Below are positions 26,710 through 35,432 of a stretch of DNA of 64,000 nt, in pieces. Position 1 is the first letter of the stretch. The number at the start of each line of letters is the position of its first letter. A program made the position numbers and the translations under genes. The stretch comes from an uncultured Candidatus Melainabacteria bacterium. Its GTDB lineage: Bacteria > Cyanobacteriota > Vampirovibrionia > Gastranaerophilales > Gastranaerophilaceae. The notes under the pieces are model-generated. The model was not told the DNA's origin and did not search any database. It saw nothing but the letters and a program-made list of their open reading frames with translations. The stretch lies in contig CAKUXM010000009.1 in NCBI GenBank assembly GCA_934700335.1, positions 1-64,000 on the forward strand, given 5' to 3'.

Positions 26710-27566
26710 TGAAAAGGATAATTGTATATTTAAAACGATTAATAAAATCAATAGTAGATAACGATTTCTTTGGAATGGCTTCAGAAATGAGCTATATGTT
26801 CTGCTTGGGAATTTTTCCATTAATCCTATTTTTAACAGGGATTTTTGGCTGGGCAGGAAAACACGAATTTATGCACCCAATTTTTTCATTTATGTCAAGA
26901 ATTATGCCCGGAGATTCAATGGGGCTTGTTCAAACGGTCTTAAAAGAAGTTATTTTTTATGATAAAGGCGGATATTGGGCTTGTTTAGGTTTTATAATAA
27001 CTTGTTTTTTGACAACAAATATGATTGCAATTCTTGCTAAAGGTTTAAATAGGGCTTATAAGATTGGAGAAACACGTTCATTTTTATACACACGTGCAGT
27101 TGCATTCCTTATGGTTTGTGTAAATACAGCAGTTTTATTTTTAACAATAAACTTGATTATCTTTGGTAAAATTATTATTAATTTCTGCGTAACATATTTA
27201 GGTTTGGCGCAAGAATTTGCTACAATGTGGATGGTATTACGTTGGCCAATCGCATTCTTTGCTTTGTATGTAATGGGGTTTTTGCAATACCTTTTACTAC
27301 CAGATTTGAAAGGGTCTGAAATTTTAAAATTAAAAAGCACAGTTCCTGGAACATTTTTCTTCTGTATTTCTTGGTTAATCGGCTCTGGCGGATTTGCGAT
27401 TTATGTTAACAGCTTACATACATACAACTTCGTATATGGTACAATTGGAGCTTTTGCCGTCCTAATGGTATGGTTATACTACACATCAATCTTAATCTTG
27501 ATTGGTGCGGCTATAAATTCAGAAGTTTACAACAGATTGGAAATAAAAGGTAATGGAAAACAATAG
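26709..27566 (+). CDS. YihY/BrkB family inner-membrane protein
   Basis: 285 residues with six membrane segments. The opening DNDFFGMASEMSYMFCLGIFPLILFLTGIFGW and the late segment SLHTYNFVYGTIGAFAVLMVWLYYTSILILIGAAINSEVYNR are the family hallmarks. Once called RNase BN by mistake; the true role is unsettled (transport or envelope). Translationally coupled to nrnA (TAATG) and overlapping the MetW-like gene by 14 bases, so the three form one operon. Confidence 0.9.
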   Translation: MKRIIVYLKRLIKSIVDNDFFGMASEMSYMFCLGIFPLILFLTGIFGWAGKHEFMHPIFSFMSRIMPGDSMGLVQTVLKEVIFYDKGGYWACLGFIITCFLTTNMIAILAKGLNRAYKIGETRSFLYTRAVAFLMVCVNTAVLFLTINLIIFGKIIINFCVTYLGLAQEFATMWMVLRWPIAFFALYVMGFLQYLLLPDLKGSEILKLKSTVPGTFFFCISWLIGSGGFAIYVNSLHTYNFVYGTIGAFAVLMVWLYYTSILILIGAAINSEVYNRLEIKGNGKQ

Positions 27567-28164
27567 AGGTTTACATCTAAACTATTCTCTTATCACGCAA
27601 ATTATTGAAGAAAATTCGAAAGTGCTTGATTTAGGTTGCGGAGACGGAACCTTGTTAAAAATGCTTATCGACCAAAAACATATAGAAGGTAAAGGTATTG
27701 AAATTAATCAAGACTCTGTAATCAACTCTATCGAAAATGGTGTCTGCACAATTCAAGGCGATATTGATGAAGGTTTAGTTCAGTTTTCTGACAAAGAATA
27801 CGACTACGTTGTCTTAAACAGAACAGTTCAAGCAACTGAAAAACCAGATTTTGTAATAAAAGAAATGCTAAGAGTTGGTAAAAAAGTTATAGTTAGTTTT
27901 CCTAATTTTGGATACTGGAAAGTTAGATTGTATTTACTTTTGAACGGGAAAATGCCTGTTTCAAAAATGTTACCTTTTGAATGGTACAACACTCCAAACA
28001 TTCACCTTTTGACAATTAGAGATTTCTTTGAATTTGCAAAAAAAAATAATATAAAAATACTTAAATCAATTTATCTTAACCATGCGCAAGTTCGTAGAGA
28101 TAAATTGCTCCGATTAATGCCAAATCTTCTTGCAGAAGAAGCCGTATTTGTACTATCAAACTAA
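27553..28164 (+). CDS. metW: MetW-like SAM-dependent methyltransferase domain protein
   Basis: 203 residues, the standard MetW length. SAM-binding motif VLDLGCGDGTLLKML near 23-37; SFPNFGYWKVRLYLLLNGKMPVSKMLPFEWYNTPNIHLLTIRDF is characteristic of MetW. In many bacteria MetW works with the homoserine acyltransferase MetX in methionine synthesis; metX is not in this window, and here the gene is the third of nrnA-YihY-metW. Confidence 0.88.
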   Translation: MENNRGLHLNYSLITQIIEENSKVLDLGCGDGTLLKMLIDQKHIEGKGIEINQDSVINSIENGVCTIQGDIDEGLVQFSDKEYDYVVLNRTVQATEKPDFVIKEMLRVGKKVIVSFPNFGYWKVRLYLLLNGKMPVSKMLPFEWYNTPNIHLLTIRDFFEFAKKNNIKILKSIYLNHAQVRRDKLLRLMPNLLAEEAVFVLSN

Positions 28165-28239
28165 CCCTTAACATATTGTATTTTTTTTATTATTAATATA
28201 TAATTGATTTGACTTCAACACACAAAAATGGAGAAATAA

Positions 28240-29112
28240 ATGAGCAATATAGCAATTTACACAACAAAATCAGAATCTAAATTAGTTGAAATGCTACAAG
28301 GCATTGAAGATATTAATGTTAGATTAGAAGATGCTAGCACACTAAAAGAATACGAAGGTGTTGTTCCTAGCTTAATAATTTTAGAAGATGTACCAAATTT
28401 AAAAGACGAATTAATGGTAACAAAATTCAAAGTTCCTATATTATTTGTAGGTCCTGTATTTACAGATGTTACAGTAAGAGCAGAAAGTTATGATTTCATT
28501 TCTTCTCCAGTGAACAAAGATGAATTATTAATCAGAGTTCGTTCAATGTTGAAAATTAAAGAATACAAAGACAAAATCAACAAAGTTTCAACAACAGACG
28601 AATTAACAGGTTTACATAACAGAAAATATTTACAAGAACGTTTAGACCAAGAAATCGCTCGTGCTAGACGTTATAAAACTCCACTTTCATGCTTATTATT
28701 CGATATTGACTTCTTCAAAGTTGTTAACGATATGTATGGCTATGAATGGGGCGATGTTTTATTAAAAAATCTTGCTGAAAAATTAAAACAAATGGTAAGA
28801 AAAGAAGACGTTTTAACAAGATACGGTGATGAAGAATTTATTCTTATTCTTCCAAACACATCAGAAGATAATGCTTTCTTATTCGCAGAAAGATTTAGAA
28901 GAGATATCGAAAAAATGGAATTCATTCCAGCAGGTGAAGAAGAAAGACACCCAATCACAATTTCTGGTGGTATTTCAACATATCCATGCTTAGCAAATGT
29001 TGAAGAAGATGCTAATACAATCATTAGATATGCAGAGCATGCTCTTTACAACGCTAAAAGACGTGGCAAAAATAAAATTATTCAATTCTCACAAATTAAC
29101 TTAGAGTATTAA
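28240..29112 (+). CDS. Receiver-like + GGDEF domain protein with altered signature (GDEEF)
   Basis: 290 residues. Residues 1-110 resemble a degenerate response-regulator receiver: LIILEDVPNL replaces the usual phospho-acceptor stretch, so phosphorylation is doubtful. Residues 115-287 are a GGDEF domain (TTDELTGLHNRKYL; FDIDFFKVVND with D155 and D157). The signature is RYGDEEF (194-200), where the second Gly is Asp (D197). The product-inhibition site RxxD (R187-D190) is intact five residues upstream. It may be a weak or inactive diguanylate cyclase, or a c-di-GMP receptor. Monocistronic, with its own terminator. Confidence 0.85.
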   Translation: MSNIAIYTTKSESKLVEMLQGIEDINVRLEDASTLKEYEGVVPSLIILEDVPNLKDELMVTKFKVPILFVGPVFTDVTVRAESYDFISSPVNKDELLIRVRSMLKIKEYKDKINKVSTTDELTGLHNRKYLQERLDQEIARARRYKTPLSCLLFDIDFFKVVNDMYGYEWGDVLLKNLAEKLKQMVRKEDVLTRYGDEEFILILPNTSEDNAFLFAERFRRDIEKMEFIPAGEEERHPITISGGISTYPCLANVEEDANTIIRYAEHALYNAKRRGKNKIIQFSQINLEY

Positions 29113-29128
29113 TAAATTTATAAAACAA

Positions 29129-29165
29129 AAAAGAAGGCGAAACTTTTAGTTTCGCCTTCTTTTTT
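29129..29165 (+). terminator. Terminator of the GGDEF gene
   Basis: AAGAAGGCGAAAC / GTTTCGCCTTCTT, 13 bp with a 5-base loop, followed by TTTT. Confidence 0.9.
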
Positions 29166-29288
29166 GCAACAATTTAGCTTTAATTAAACGAACATATATA
29201 TAATAACTGGTCAGTTGGCTAGGTGAAAATCTCTATACCTGTTGCTAAAATAAAAAAGTGGAAAAGATTAAACAATAGGAGAACGATT

Positions 29289-29480
29289 ATGAGTGTTCTA
29301 AGTAACAAAGATGAGCATAAATTAAAACTGTTGATTGATAATGTATACAACAATCTAGCGGTACTTGAAGGTTTTTGTCAAAATAATTTTGATTGTGAAA
29401 AAATTTGCAATATTTCTCCACTCGTAAATCAATTAAAAGGTGATGCCGACTCTATGTACAGAATTATTTGTGAAATATAA
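29289..29480 (+). CDS. Small acidic hypothetical protein, 63 residues
   Basis: ATG 29289 with TAGGAGA at good distance; a longer frame from 29223 lacks a ribosome site. It is helical-looking (KDEHKLKLLIDNVYNNLAVLEGFCQNNFDCEKICNISPLVNQLKGDADSMYRIICEI) with three Cys near the middle and end. No family recognised. It sits between two strong terminators and so is its own transcript; the 110-base leader upstream contains short inverted motifs (AGGT...ACCT at about 29220-29243). Confidence 0.7.
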   Translation: MSVLSNKDEHKLKLLIDNVYNNLAVLEGFCQNNFDCEKICNISPLVNQLKGDADSMYRIICEI

Positions 29481-29518
29481 AAGGAGAGGCGAAGCCGTTC
29501 GGCTTCGCCTCTCCTTTT
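29479..29518. terminator. Bidirectional terminator between the 63-residue gene and rmuC
   Basis: A perfect 18-bp stem AAAAGGAGAGGCGAAGCC / GGCTTCGCCTCTCCTTTT with a GTTC loop; it overlaps the stop codon of the small gene and lies 11 bases past the end of the convergent rmuC. Confidence 0.9.
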
Positions 29519-29528
29519 CTTTAAAAAT

Positions 29529-30608
29529 TTACTCTTCTATATCCTCAGGCAATTCTGGAATTGTTTTTGACATCTTTCCGCCTAAATCTTTTATTTTATC
29601 AATGTTTGATAGAATATTATCCTTACCTTGAAGTTTAACTAAAGCATTTGCGATTGACTTTTTAGCACTCAAGACGTCTTTTAACATATCAGCAAACTTA
29701 TCGAGCATTTTTGAACATAGTCTTGAAATTTCAACTGCATTATCTTTTTGTCTATTAACAACTAACATTGAATTGATAATTTTTAGAGTTGCAAGGAGAG
29801 TTGATGGTGAAACAGGCATAACATTGTTTTTCCAGGCATATTCCCAAAGAGTGCAATCTTCGCAGAACATTAGAGAATAACAACTTTCAATTGGAATAAA
29901 CATTAATACATATTCGCAACCTGTATAATCTTCATAAGTAGTGTAATCACGTTTTGTAAGACCTTGAATGTGAGATTTTGTAGAATCCTTAAACTCTTTT
30001 AATTTTTCAGCCCTTGTTTCATCATCTTCTGCATTCAAGTATTCATACCAAGAAGAGAAAGATGTTTTAGCATCAATCATTACGCAACGTTTGTCTGGCA
30101 AAAGTACAATTGCATCAGGTCTACCTTCTCCCAAACTTTTTTGAATAAGAAACTCTTCATCTTTACGCAAATTAGAAGCCTCTAAAACACGTTCTAAAAC
30201 GACTTCACCCCAATGACCTTGAGTTCTGTTATCAGATTTCATTACAGAAATTAGAGAGTTTGTATTTTGAGAAATTTGACTTCCAGCCTCTAAAAAAGAT
30301 TTTATATTTTCGTCAAAACGAGTAAATTTAACTGTTTCTTCTTTGAAATTTTGTTCAGTTCTTTTTTCAAAATCTTCTATTTTTTCTTTAAATTTAGAGA
30401 AAAAATCCTCCAATTTTTCTTTATTAATGTTAGAAAAATCTTCGCTACTTTCTTTAAAAACCCTATTAGCAGTATTTTCAAATTGGAGCTTCATTTGTTC
30501 AACTAATTCATCTGTCATAGATTTAGATGACTTCTGAAAAGCCTTAAAAAATGCGGTTGTAGCTATAACACCAATAAATAAACCAACTAAAAAAATGATA
30601 ATTTCCAT
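29529..30608 (-). CDS. rmuC: RmuC-family DNA recombination protein
   Basis: 359 residues. An N-terminal membrane anchor (IIFLVGLFIGVIATTAFF), then a coiled coil (40-110), then the RmuC nuclease-like domain: RTQGHWGEVVLERVLEASNLRK, RPDAIVLLPDKRCVMIDAKTSFSSWYEYL (DAK as in PD-(D/E)xK folds), YEYVLMFIPIES type and NVMPVSPSTLLATLKII. Limits inversions and processes DNA structures in E. coli. Ribosome site GAGGAG. Single gene. Confidence 0.92.
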   Translation of the reverse strand: MEIIIFLVGLFIGVIATTAFFKAFQKSSKSMTDELVEQMKLQFENTANRVFKESSEDFSNINKEKLEDFFSKFKEKIEDFEKRTEQNFKEETVKFTRFDENIKSFLEAGSQISQNTNSLISVMKSDNRTQGHWGEVVLERVLEASNLRKDEEFLIQKSLGEGRPDAIVLLPDKRCVMIDAKTSFSSWYEYLNAEDDETRAEKLKEFKDSTKSHIQGLTKRDYTTYEDYTGCEYVLMFIPIESCYSLMFCEDCTLWEYAWKNNVMPVSPSTLLATLKIINSMLVVNRQKDNAVEISRLCSKMLDKFADMLKDVLSAKKSIANALVKLQGKDNILSNIDKIKDLGGKMSKTIPELPEDIEE

Positions 30609-30845
30609 ACAAAATCTCCTCTTAATAAATTAAGTATACCATATATAGATGATTAATAAAAACTATTGTAAATATTGGTTTATATACCAAATATACACCC
30701 AAAGGTTTAGACCTTTATATAACCTCTAAATGGTTTAAATTTAACCTTTTTGTTGATGTACATATCGTAAAAAGAATGTAGTATATACAGTGTAGAAGAC
30801 AAGAAAATAACAAAAGGGACATATAAAAGGACTAGGGGGAACCAC

Positions 30846-31556
30846 ATGAGACGTGAATTTAAATCTAAAACTAAAGTTTTGTTGATAGATGACAATTATG
30901 ATCATTTAGCAGGGGTAAGTGAATTAGTAAGCTCAGAAGGAATGTTCAACGTAGTTGGTACATCAACAAACGCTACAATGGGTATGAGTTTAATCAAAAA
31001 ATATCACCCAGATGTAGTTATTATGGATATGAACATGCCAGAAAAAAATGGTTTAGAAGCAATTCAAGAAATTGAAAAAATGAACTTAGGTGTGCGTGTA
31101 TTAGTGTTAAGTGGTTATGATGATTCAGATTTAATTTTCAGAGCAATGAAATTAGGTGCTAAGGGATATGTGTTAAAAACAATGGCATCAGCTCAATTAA
31201 TTTACGCATTAGAAGAAGTAGCAGACGGTAAAGTATATTTACCATCAAGCTTAACTTCAAGATTCTTTGAATACTTCCAACAACAAGTTATCGAAGAAAA
31301 AACAGAAGCTGTTCAAGAAGACAATTACCTTTCTTACTTAACAGCAAGAGAAGAAGAAGTTTTAGACTTGTTATGTCAAGGTGTAACATACAAAGGAGTT
31401 GCAGAAAAATTATTCATCTCAGACACAACAGTAAAAACTCACGTAAACAATATCTTCCAAAAATTGCAAGTAAACGATAGAACTCAAGCAGTTTTATACG
31501 CAATCAATAATGGATTTATGAAAAAAAGAACAAAACAATTAGTAAAGGTAAAGTAA
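30846..31556 (+). CDS. NarL/FixJ-type response regulator
   Basis: 236 residues. Receiver domain 9-130 with the acidic pocket DD (15-16), phospho-acceptor D61 (VVIMDMNMPEKNG) and K after VLKTM. The LuxR-type HTH at 165-225 (LTAREEEVLDLLCQGVTYKGVAEKLFISDTTVKTHVNNIFQKL). It stands 83 bases ahead of a histidine kinase gene and the flagellar genes flgB-flgC-fliE, so it probably regulates flagella or motility. Ribosome site GGGGGAA. The intergenic region upstream (237 bases) has repeated AACC/GGTT motifs near 30700-30755. Confidence 0.93.
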   Translation: MRREFKSKTKVLLIDDNYDHLAGVSELVSSEGMFNVVGTSTNATMGMSLIKKYHPDVVIMDMNMPEKNGLEAIQEIEKMNLGVRVLVLSGYDDSDLIFRAMKLGAKGYVLKTMASAQLIYALEEVADGKVYLPSSLTSRFFEYFQQQVIEEKTEAVQEDNYLSYLTAREEEVLDLLCQGVTYKGVAEKLFISDTTVKTHVNNIFQKLQVNDRTQAVLYAINNGFMKKRTKQLVKVK

Positions 31557-31584
31557 TAAAAGTTCCTTTCATATAATGTACCAA

Positions 31585-31620
31585 TTTGTCGTGTTACAAT
31601 TATATGTGTGGCACGACAAA
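31585..31620. promoter_or_regulatory. Inverted repeat between the response-regulator and kinase genes
   Basis: TTTGTCGTG (31585-31593) and CACGACAAA (31612-31620) form a perfect 9-bp inverted repeat with an 18-base spacer, 19 bases before the kinase ATG. It could be an operator of the regulator or an RNA hairpin modulating the kinase. Confidence 0.5.
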
Positions 31621-31639
31621 TATATAAAAGGGTAGGAAA

Positions 31640-32869
31640 ATGGCAGTATTAAAGAGAAATAACAAATTAAAAGACTTAATTTATATACAAGAAAATAAAA
31701 CATTACAAAAACAAACAATTACTGGTATGGTAAGAACAATGTTAGAACCAGTTTTAGACACACCAGCTGCAGGGGTTGTTTTATACAGATTAAACGATAA
31801 AAAAGGTTTAGAAAGTTTAGTTAAAAGATTAGAATTTGCAAACGTAGATGTATACGATTTCAGCAAAGGTTCAAAATTATTAAAACAAGAATGCTGGGAA
31901 AACACAGAATTCGTTTATGTTTTAACAGAAAGATTTGGTGCAAGTTTCATTTGGGATTATGACGTAGTTGACCCAAACAGTGATAGAGCAGGTTATTACA
32001 TCTTGTACAACTCAAGAGATTTATGCGTATCATTCGATTACATTAAAGAAAACAGCACAAAAAATCTTCAACATTATCAAGACACCTACAAACCAGATAG
32101 ACGTGATAACGTTTTGATGAACTTATCTTTAAGAAAAGTAGTTGATATGTTGAACGATATTAACCAAGATGTAATGATTTCTTCAATGGAACAAGACGAA
32201 ATCGTTAAAAGCGATGAGGCAGTTAAACAATTAGAATTCATCAACAAAAAATCAAGTTATGTATCTCACGAATTGAAAAATCAACTTTCAATCATTGATT
32301 TGTACACAGATATTTTAATCAAAAATATGGGTGAAAATGCACAACTTAAAACAATTAAAAAAGCGTTAAGAATGGCAAATAATTCATTAATTGAATTAAA
32401 AGCTATCAAAAACGCAAACATTAAAGAATGCGAATTAAATGAATTGGTAAGTGAAGCTTGTGAATTAGCAAGCGTTTATGCAAACGAAAATGGTAAAGAG
32501 ATAACAATTTCAGTAGAAAACGAACTATTAGTAGAAGTATTTGCTGATACAGACAAATTTATTGGAGTATTAGTAAACTTAATTAAAAATGCGGCAGAAG
32601 CCATAGAAGAAAAGGGAGAAATTAGAGTAAAAACTACAATGACAGATGACAGACATGCATCAGTAATCGTAGAAAACACAGGTAGACCAATCAGCATTGA
32701 CAGAAGAGAACAAATCTTCAATGAAGGGTTTACAACAAAAGAAAAAGGTTCAGGCATTGGCTTGTTCTATGCTAAAAAATCAATGGAAGAACAAGACGGA
32801 CATTTAAGAATGTTAAAATCTGATGCTGAGTCAACACAATTTGAAGTTAATATACCAATGGTTGTATAA
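31640..32869 (+). CDS. Soluble sensor histidine kinase
   Basis: 409 residues and no membrane segment. Residues 1-185 are a domain I do not recognise (LEPVLDTPAAGVVLYRLND...). The H-box is KSSYVSHELKNQL (H210). The ATPase has N box VLVNLIKNAAEAIEE, G1 ENTGRP and G2 GSGIGLFYAKKSMEEQDGHL. It should autophosphorylate in response to a cytoplasmic signal and act on the NarL-type regulator just upstream. The position right before flgB suggests a flagellar checkpoint kinase analogous in role to FlgS/FlrB, which is inference. Confidence 0.88.
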   Translation: MAVLKRNNKLKDLIYIQENKTLQKQTITGMVRTMLEPVLDTPAAGVVLYRLNDKKGLESLVKRLEFANVDVYDFSKGSKLLKQECWENTEFVYVLTERFGASFIWDYDVVDPNSDRAGYYILYNSRDLCVSFDYIKENSTKNLQHYQDTYKPDRRDNVLMNLSLRKVVDMLNDINQDVMISSMEQDEIVKSDEAVKQLEFINKKSSYVSHELKNQLSIIDLYTDILIKNMGENAQLKTIKKALRMANNSLIELKAIKNANIKECELNELVSEACELASVYANENGKEITISVENELLVEVFADTDKFIGVLVNLIKNAAEAIEEKGEIRVKTTMTDDRHASVIVENTGRPISIDRREQIFNEGFTTKEKGSGIGLFYAKKSMEEQDGHLRMLKSDAESTQFEVNIPMVV

Positions 32870-32882
32870 GGGGTAAAAAACA

Positions 32883-33380
32883 ATGGTTGATTTACTAACA
32901 TCAAGAACAATGAATGTTACGAAATTAGGTATGGACGGCTTAATGGCAAGACAAAATGCCATTTCAGCAAACATTGCCAATGTTATGACACCTAATTACC
33001 AAAGAAAAGAAGTTGCTTTTGAAAGTCAACTATCAGAGATTATTGAAAATGACAATCTTAAAAATCATATTAAGGGTCAAAATAGTATTAAATATACACC
33101 ACAAACGCTAGATGATTTTATGGCAGTTGGTTCAATAACTCCAGCACAACCAAAAGCATTAACTACACAGGAAGCTAAGTTTTTGCAATCTGACATCTAT
33201 AACAAATACAATCCTCAAGTAATGGACGACGTATTTACAGAAGGTGGCAAAAACGGTAATAACGTAGAGCTTGAAAAAGAAATGATGGATTTAACAAAAG
33301 CAGGTACAAGATACGTTATCCTTTCAAATCTTGAAAGAAAAGCTTTCACCGGTTTGAATGATGTAATCAAGAGTCAATAA
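32883..33380 (+). CDS. flgB: Flagellar basal-body rod protein FlgB
   Basis: 165 residues. The N-terminal rod motif LGMDGLMARQNAISANIANVMTPNYQRKEVAFE is the FlgB form of the 'SNIANVNT' family pattern, and the C-terminal helix (NNVELEKEMMDLTKAGTRYVILSNLERKAF) is also conserved. It forms the proximal rod. It is 13 bases downstream of the histidine kinase gene and leads flgB-flgC-fliE. Confidence 0.95.
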   Translation: MVDLLTSRTMNVTKLGMDGLMARQNAISANIANVMTPNYQRKEVAFESQLSEIIENDNLKNHIKGQNSIKYTPQTLDDFMAVGSITPAQPKALTTQEAKFLQSDIYNKYNPQVMDDVFTEGGKNGNNVELEKEMMDLTKAGTRYVILSNLERKAFTGLNDVIKSQ

Positions 33381-33417
33381 GAAGTATAATAAATTTAAGG
33401 TAAGCAGGTAAGAAAAA

Positions 33418-33924
33418 ATGAGTTTCAACAGTTTTGATATAGCAGCATCAGGCATGACAGCTCAAAGAGTAAAAATGGATACAATTGCAAGTAACATTGC
33501 AAACGTAAACACAACAAGAAAACCAGACGGTACAAAAGGTGTTTACATAAAGAAAGATGTTAGCTTTGCAGCTGTATATGACGACTATGTAAACAGAGGA
33601 CCTTCAAACTTTTCTGCCAACAATCCAGATGCAAGATTTGACCCAATGACAGGCAAATTACACATCAACACAGGTATTGCCTTAAATCAAGGATATGTTT
33701 CAAACGGTGTTAGAGTTGAACAAATCCATGAAACAGAAAATCCTATCAAAACAGTTTACGACCCATCTCACCCAGATGCAGATGAAAAAGGTTACGTAGA
33801 CTTACCAAACATTAACGTTGTCGAAGAAATGGTTGATATGGTATCAGCCTCAAAAGCTTATGAAGCAAACTCAGTTGTAGCAGAGAACATCAAGTCGATG
33901 ATTCAATCTGCACTGCAAATTTAG
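33418..33924 (+). CDS. flgC: Flagellar basal-body rod protein FlgC
   Basis: 168 residues. Opens with FNSFDIAASGMTAQRVKMDTIASNIANVNTTR, the classic rod signature; ends with VDMVSASKAYEANSVVAENIKSMIQSALQI, the conserved C-terminal coiled helix. Rod component above FlgB. Ribosome site AAGCAGG/AAGAAAA region; middle gene of the flgB-flgC-fliE unit. Confidence 0.96.
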   Translation: MSFNSFDIAASGMTAQRVKMDTIASNIANVNTTRKPDGTKGVYIKKDVSFAAVYDDYVNRGPSNFSANNPDARFDPMTGKLHINTGIALNQGYVSNGVRVEQIHETENPIKTVYDPSHPDADEKGYVDLPNINVVEEMVDMVSASKAYEANSVVAENIKSMIQSALQI

Positions 33925-33958
33925 TTAGTAAAAAATATTATTTTAAGGGGTATAAAAA

Positions 33959-34372
33959 ATGGAATTTATCGGACAAGTTGAAGGTTATAATTTTAAACCG
34001 ATAACAGGCTATAATACATTTTTAAAAGGTAACGCATCATTTAACCAACCAATGGACGTTTCAAAAGAAACAGACTTTGATAAAGTATTAAATATGCAAG
34101 TTGCAAAAACACAAAAAGCAGAACCAGCACCAGACACAGCTGGCGGATTAATGAAACAAATTGAGACGGCTTTTTCAAATGGTTTAAACGATGTTAACAA
34201 CAAGAGAGTCTCTGCAGATGCTGCACAAGAAGAATTTGCAATGGGCGGAGACGTAAGCGTTCACGATTTAATGATTGCAGAAGAAAAGGCAGCATTAAGC
34301 ATGCAATTAGCATTACAAACAAGAAACAAACTTATTTCTGCTTATAATGACATCAAAAACATGGCTCTTTAA
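33959..34372 (+). CDS. fliE: Flagellar hook-basal body protein FliE
   Basis: 137 residues, slightly long for FliE because of a 45-residue variable N-terminus. The C-terminal part FSNGLNDVNNKRVSADAAQEEFAMGGDVSVHDLMIAEEKAALSMQLALQTRNKLISAYNDIKNM is diagnostic. FliE joins the MS ring (FliF, made from the block at 10-16 kb) to the rod. Last gene of the unit; a dispersed repeat follows. Confidence 0.95.
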   Translation: MEFIGQVEGYNFKPITGYNTFLKGNASFNQPMDVSKETDFDKVLNMQVAKTQKAEPAPDTAGGLMKQIETAFSNGLNDVNNKRVSADAAQEEFAMGGDVSVHDLMIAEEKAALSMQLALQTRNKLISAYNDIKNMAL

Positions 34373-34381
34373 TAGAATTTA

Positions 34382-34556
34382 GTGAGTTGTAAATTGTACC
34401 CTCACCGGAATTTTAAAGTTTCAAGCTTTGCTTTCAACTAAAAATTTCTCCTCTCCCCTATTTTTACAAAAGTAAAAATGTGGCGAGGGGGAAGTCTACT
34501 CACTGCCATTGCCATACATTTCATGTCATTCCGGACTCTGATCCGGAATCTGAGAT
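34382..34556. repeat. Composite of dispersed intergenic repeats
   Basis: No gene. It holds 'GTGAGTTGTAAATTG...CCCTCACCGG', a block ending CTCCTCTCCCC...GGCGAGGGGG around the small stem TTTTTAC/GTAAAAA, 'CTACTCACTGCC', and GTCATTCCGGACTCTGATCC (34525-34544), a close relative of the sequence at 63335. All are noncoding repeats of kinds seen elsewhere in the window. Confidence 0.6.
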
Positions 34557-34589
34557 TGATAAATGAATAAATTAAAGAGAATAATAGAT

Positions 34590-34620
34590 TAGAAGGTTTG
34601 GCAAATTGCCAAACCTTCTA
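34590..34620. terminator. Hairpin terminator between fliE and the SIMPL gene
   Basis: TAGAAGGTTTGGCAA / TTGCCAAACCTTCTA perfect inverted repeat with a 1-base centre, serving either or both convergent transcripts. Confidence 0.75.
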
Positions 34621-34655
34621 AATATTTCTACTCACTATTCACTAACATCTAATTT

Positions 34656-35417
34656 CTATTTAATAGCGAATGTTACGTTAGCAACGGCTGTAACTTTCTT
34701 TTCTATTGATGACAAATCATTATAACCAGAATCACTTACATCATTTGAATCAACTGGTGTAATTTGGAATACGCCCATTCTTGCTGAACGAATTTTACCC
34801 AATCTGTTGTGATTTGATTTCAACATTGATTTTGCTCTGTTTCTTGCATCTTTTGTTGCTTTTTCTAGCAACGTAACTTTTAAATCAGCAAGTTTTGAAT
34901 AATGATATTGAGGTTGTTCTTCACTTGAAATATTCAGACCTTGTTCAAGTAAAACTTCATAACTCTTTGTTAATTCATCAATCTTTGCAACATCATTTGA
35001 TGAAACTTTGATTGGTTGAATATAGTTATAATATTCAACTACATTTGTTTGATAACCATTAACTGGATTTGTTTTGTATGTTTCATAACCATTTGCTAAT
35101 TTAATTTCAATTTGGTCTTCTGTAAAACCTTGTGAAAGCAAATATTTTTTCACTGTAGGAATTTGACCTTTAACGATTTTATAAGCTTGCGCCTTTGTTG
35201 GTGCTTTCGATTTTATAGAGAATGTCCAATTTGCAGAATCTGATTTGACAATTTCATAGGCTGAACCTGTTACAGAAATATTATCTTTAGAAAGATTTGT
35301 TGTAGAAACAACTGATGCAAAGATAATACCAATTGCAATACAAACTCCTAAGATAGCGATTTGCAAATCTTTAAATTTTTCGTACAAATTTTCTGGCATT
35401 TTAAATTTTAAATTCAT
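34656..35417 (-). CDS. SIMPL-domain (DUF541, YggE-like) envelope protein
   Basis: 253 residues. An N-terminal anchor (LQIAILGVCIAIGIIFASVVSTT) is followed by the SIMPL domain: ISVTGSAYEIVKSDSANWTFSIKSKA, the middle YYNYIQPIKVSS, and KATKDARNRAKSMLKSNHNRLGKIRSARMGVFQI. Related to E. coli YggE, which lowers oxidative stress by an unknown mechanism; extracytoplasmic. AAGGAG lies before the ATG. 15 bases after the AsmA-like gene, hence co-transcribed. Confidence 0.87.
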   Translation of the reverse strand: MNLKFKMPENLYEKFKDLQIAILGVCIAIGIIFASVVSTTNLSKDNISVTGSAYEIVKSDSANWTFSIKSKAPTKAQAYKIVKGQIPTVKKYLLSQGFTEDQIEIKLANGYETYKTNPVNGYQTNVVEYYNYIQPIKVSSNDVAKIDELTKSYEVLLEQGLNISSEEQPQYHYSKLADLKVTLLEKATKDARNRAKSMLKSNHNRLGKIRSARMGVFQITPVDSNDVSDSGYNDLSSIEKKVTAVANVTFAIK

Positions 35418-35432
35418 TTTTTACTCCTTAAT

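Noticed and set aside
29223..29288. N-terminal extension of the 63-residue protein
   Set aside because: No ribosome site at the earlier start, whereas ATG 29289 has TAGGAGA.
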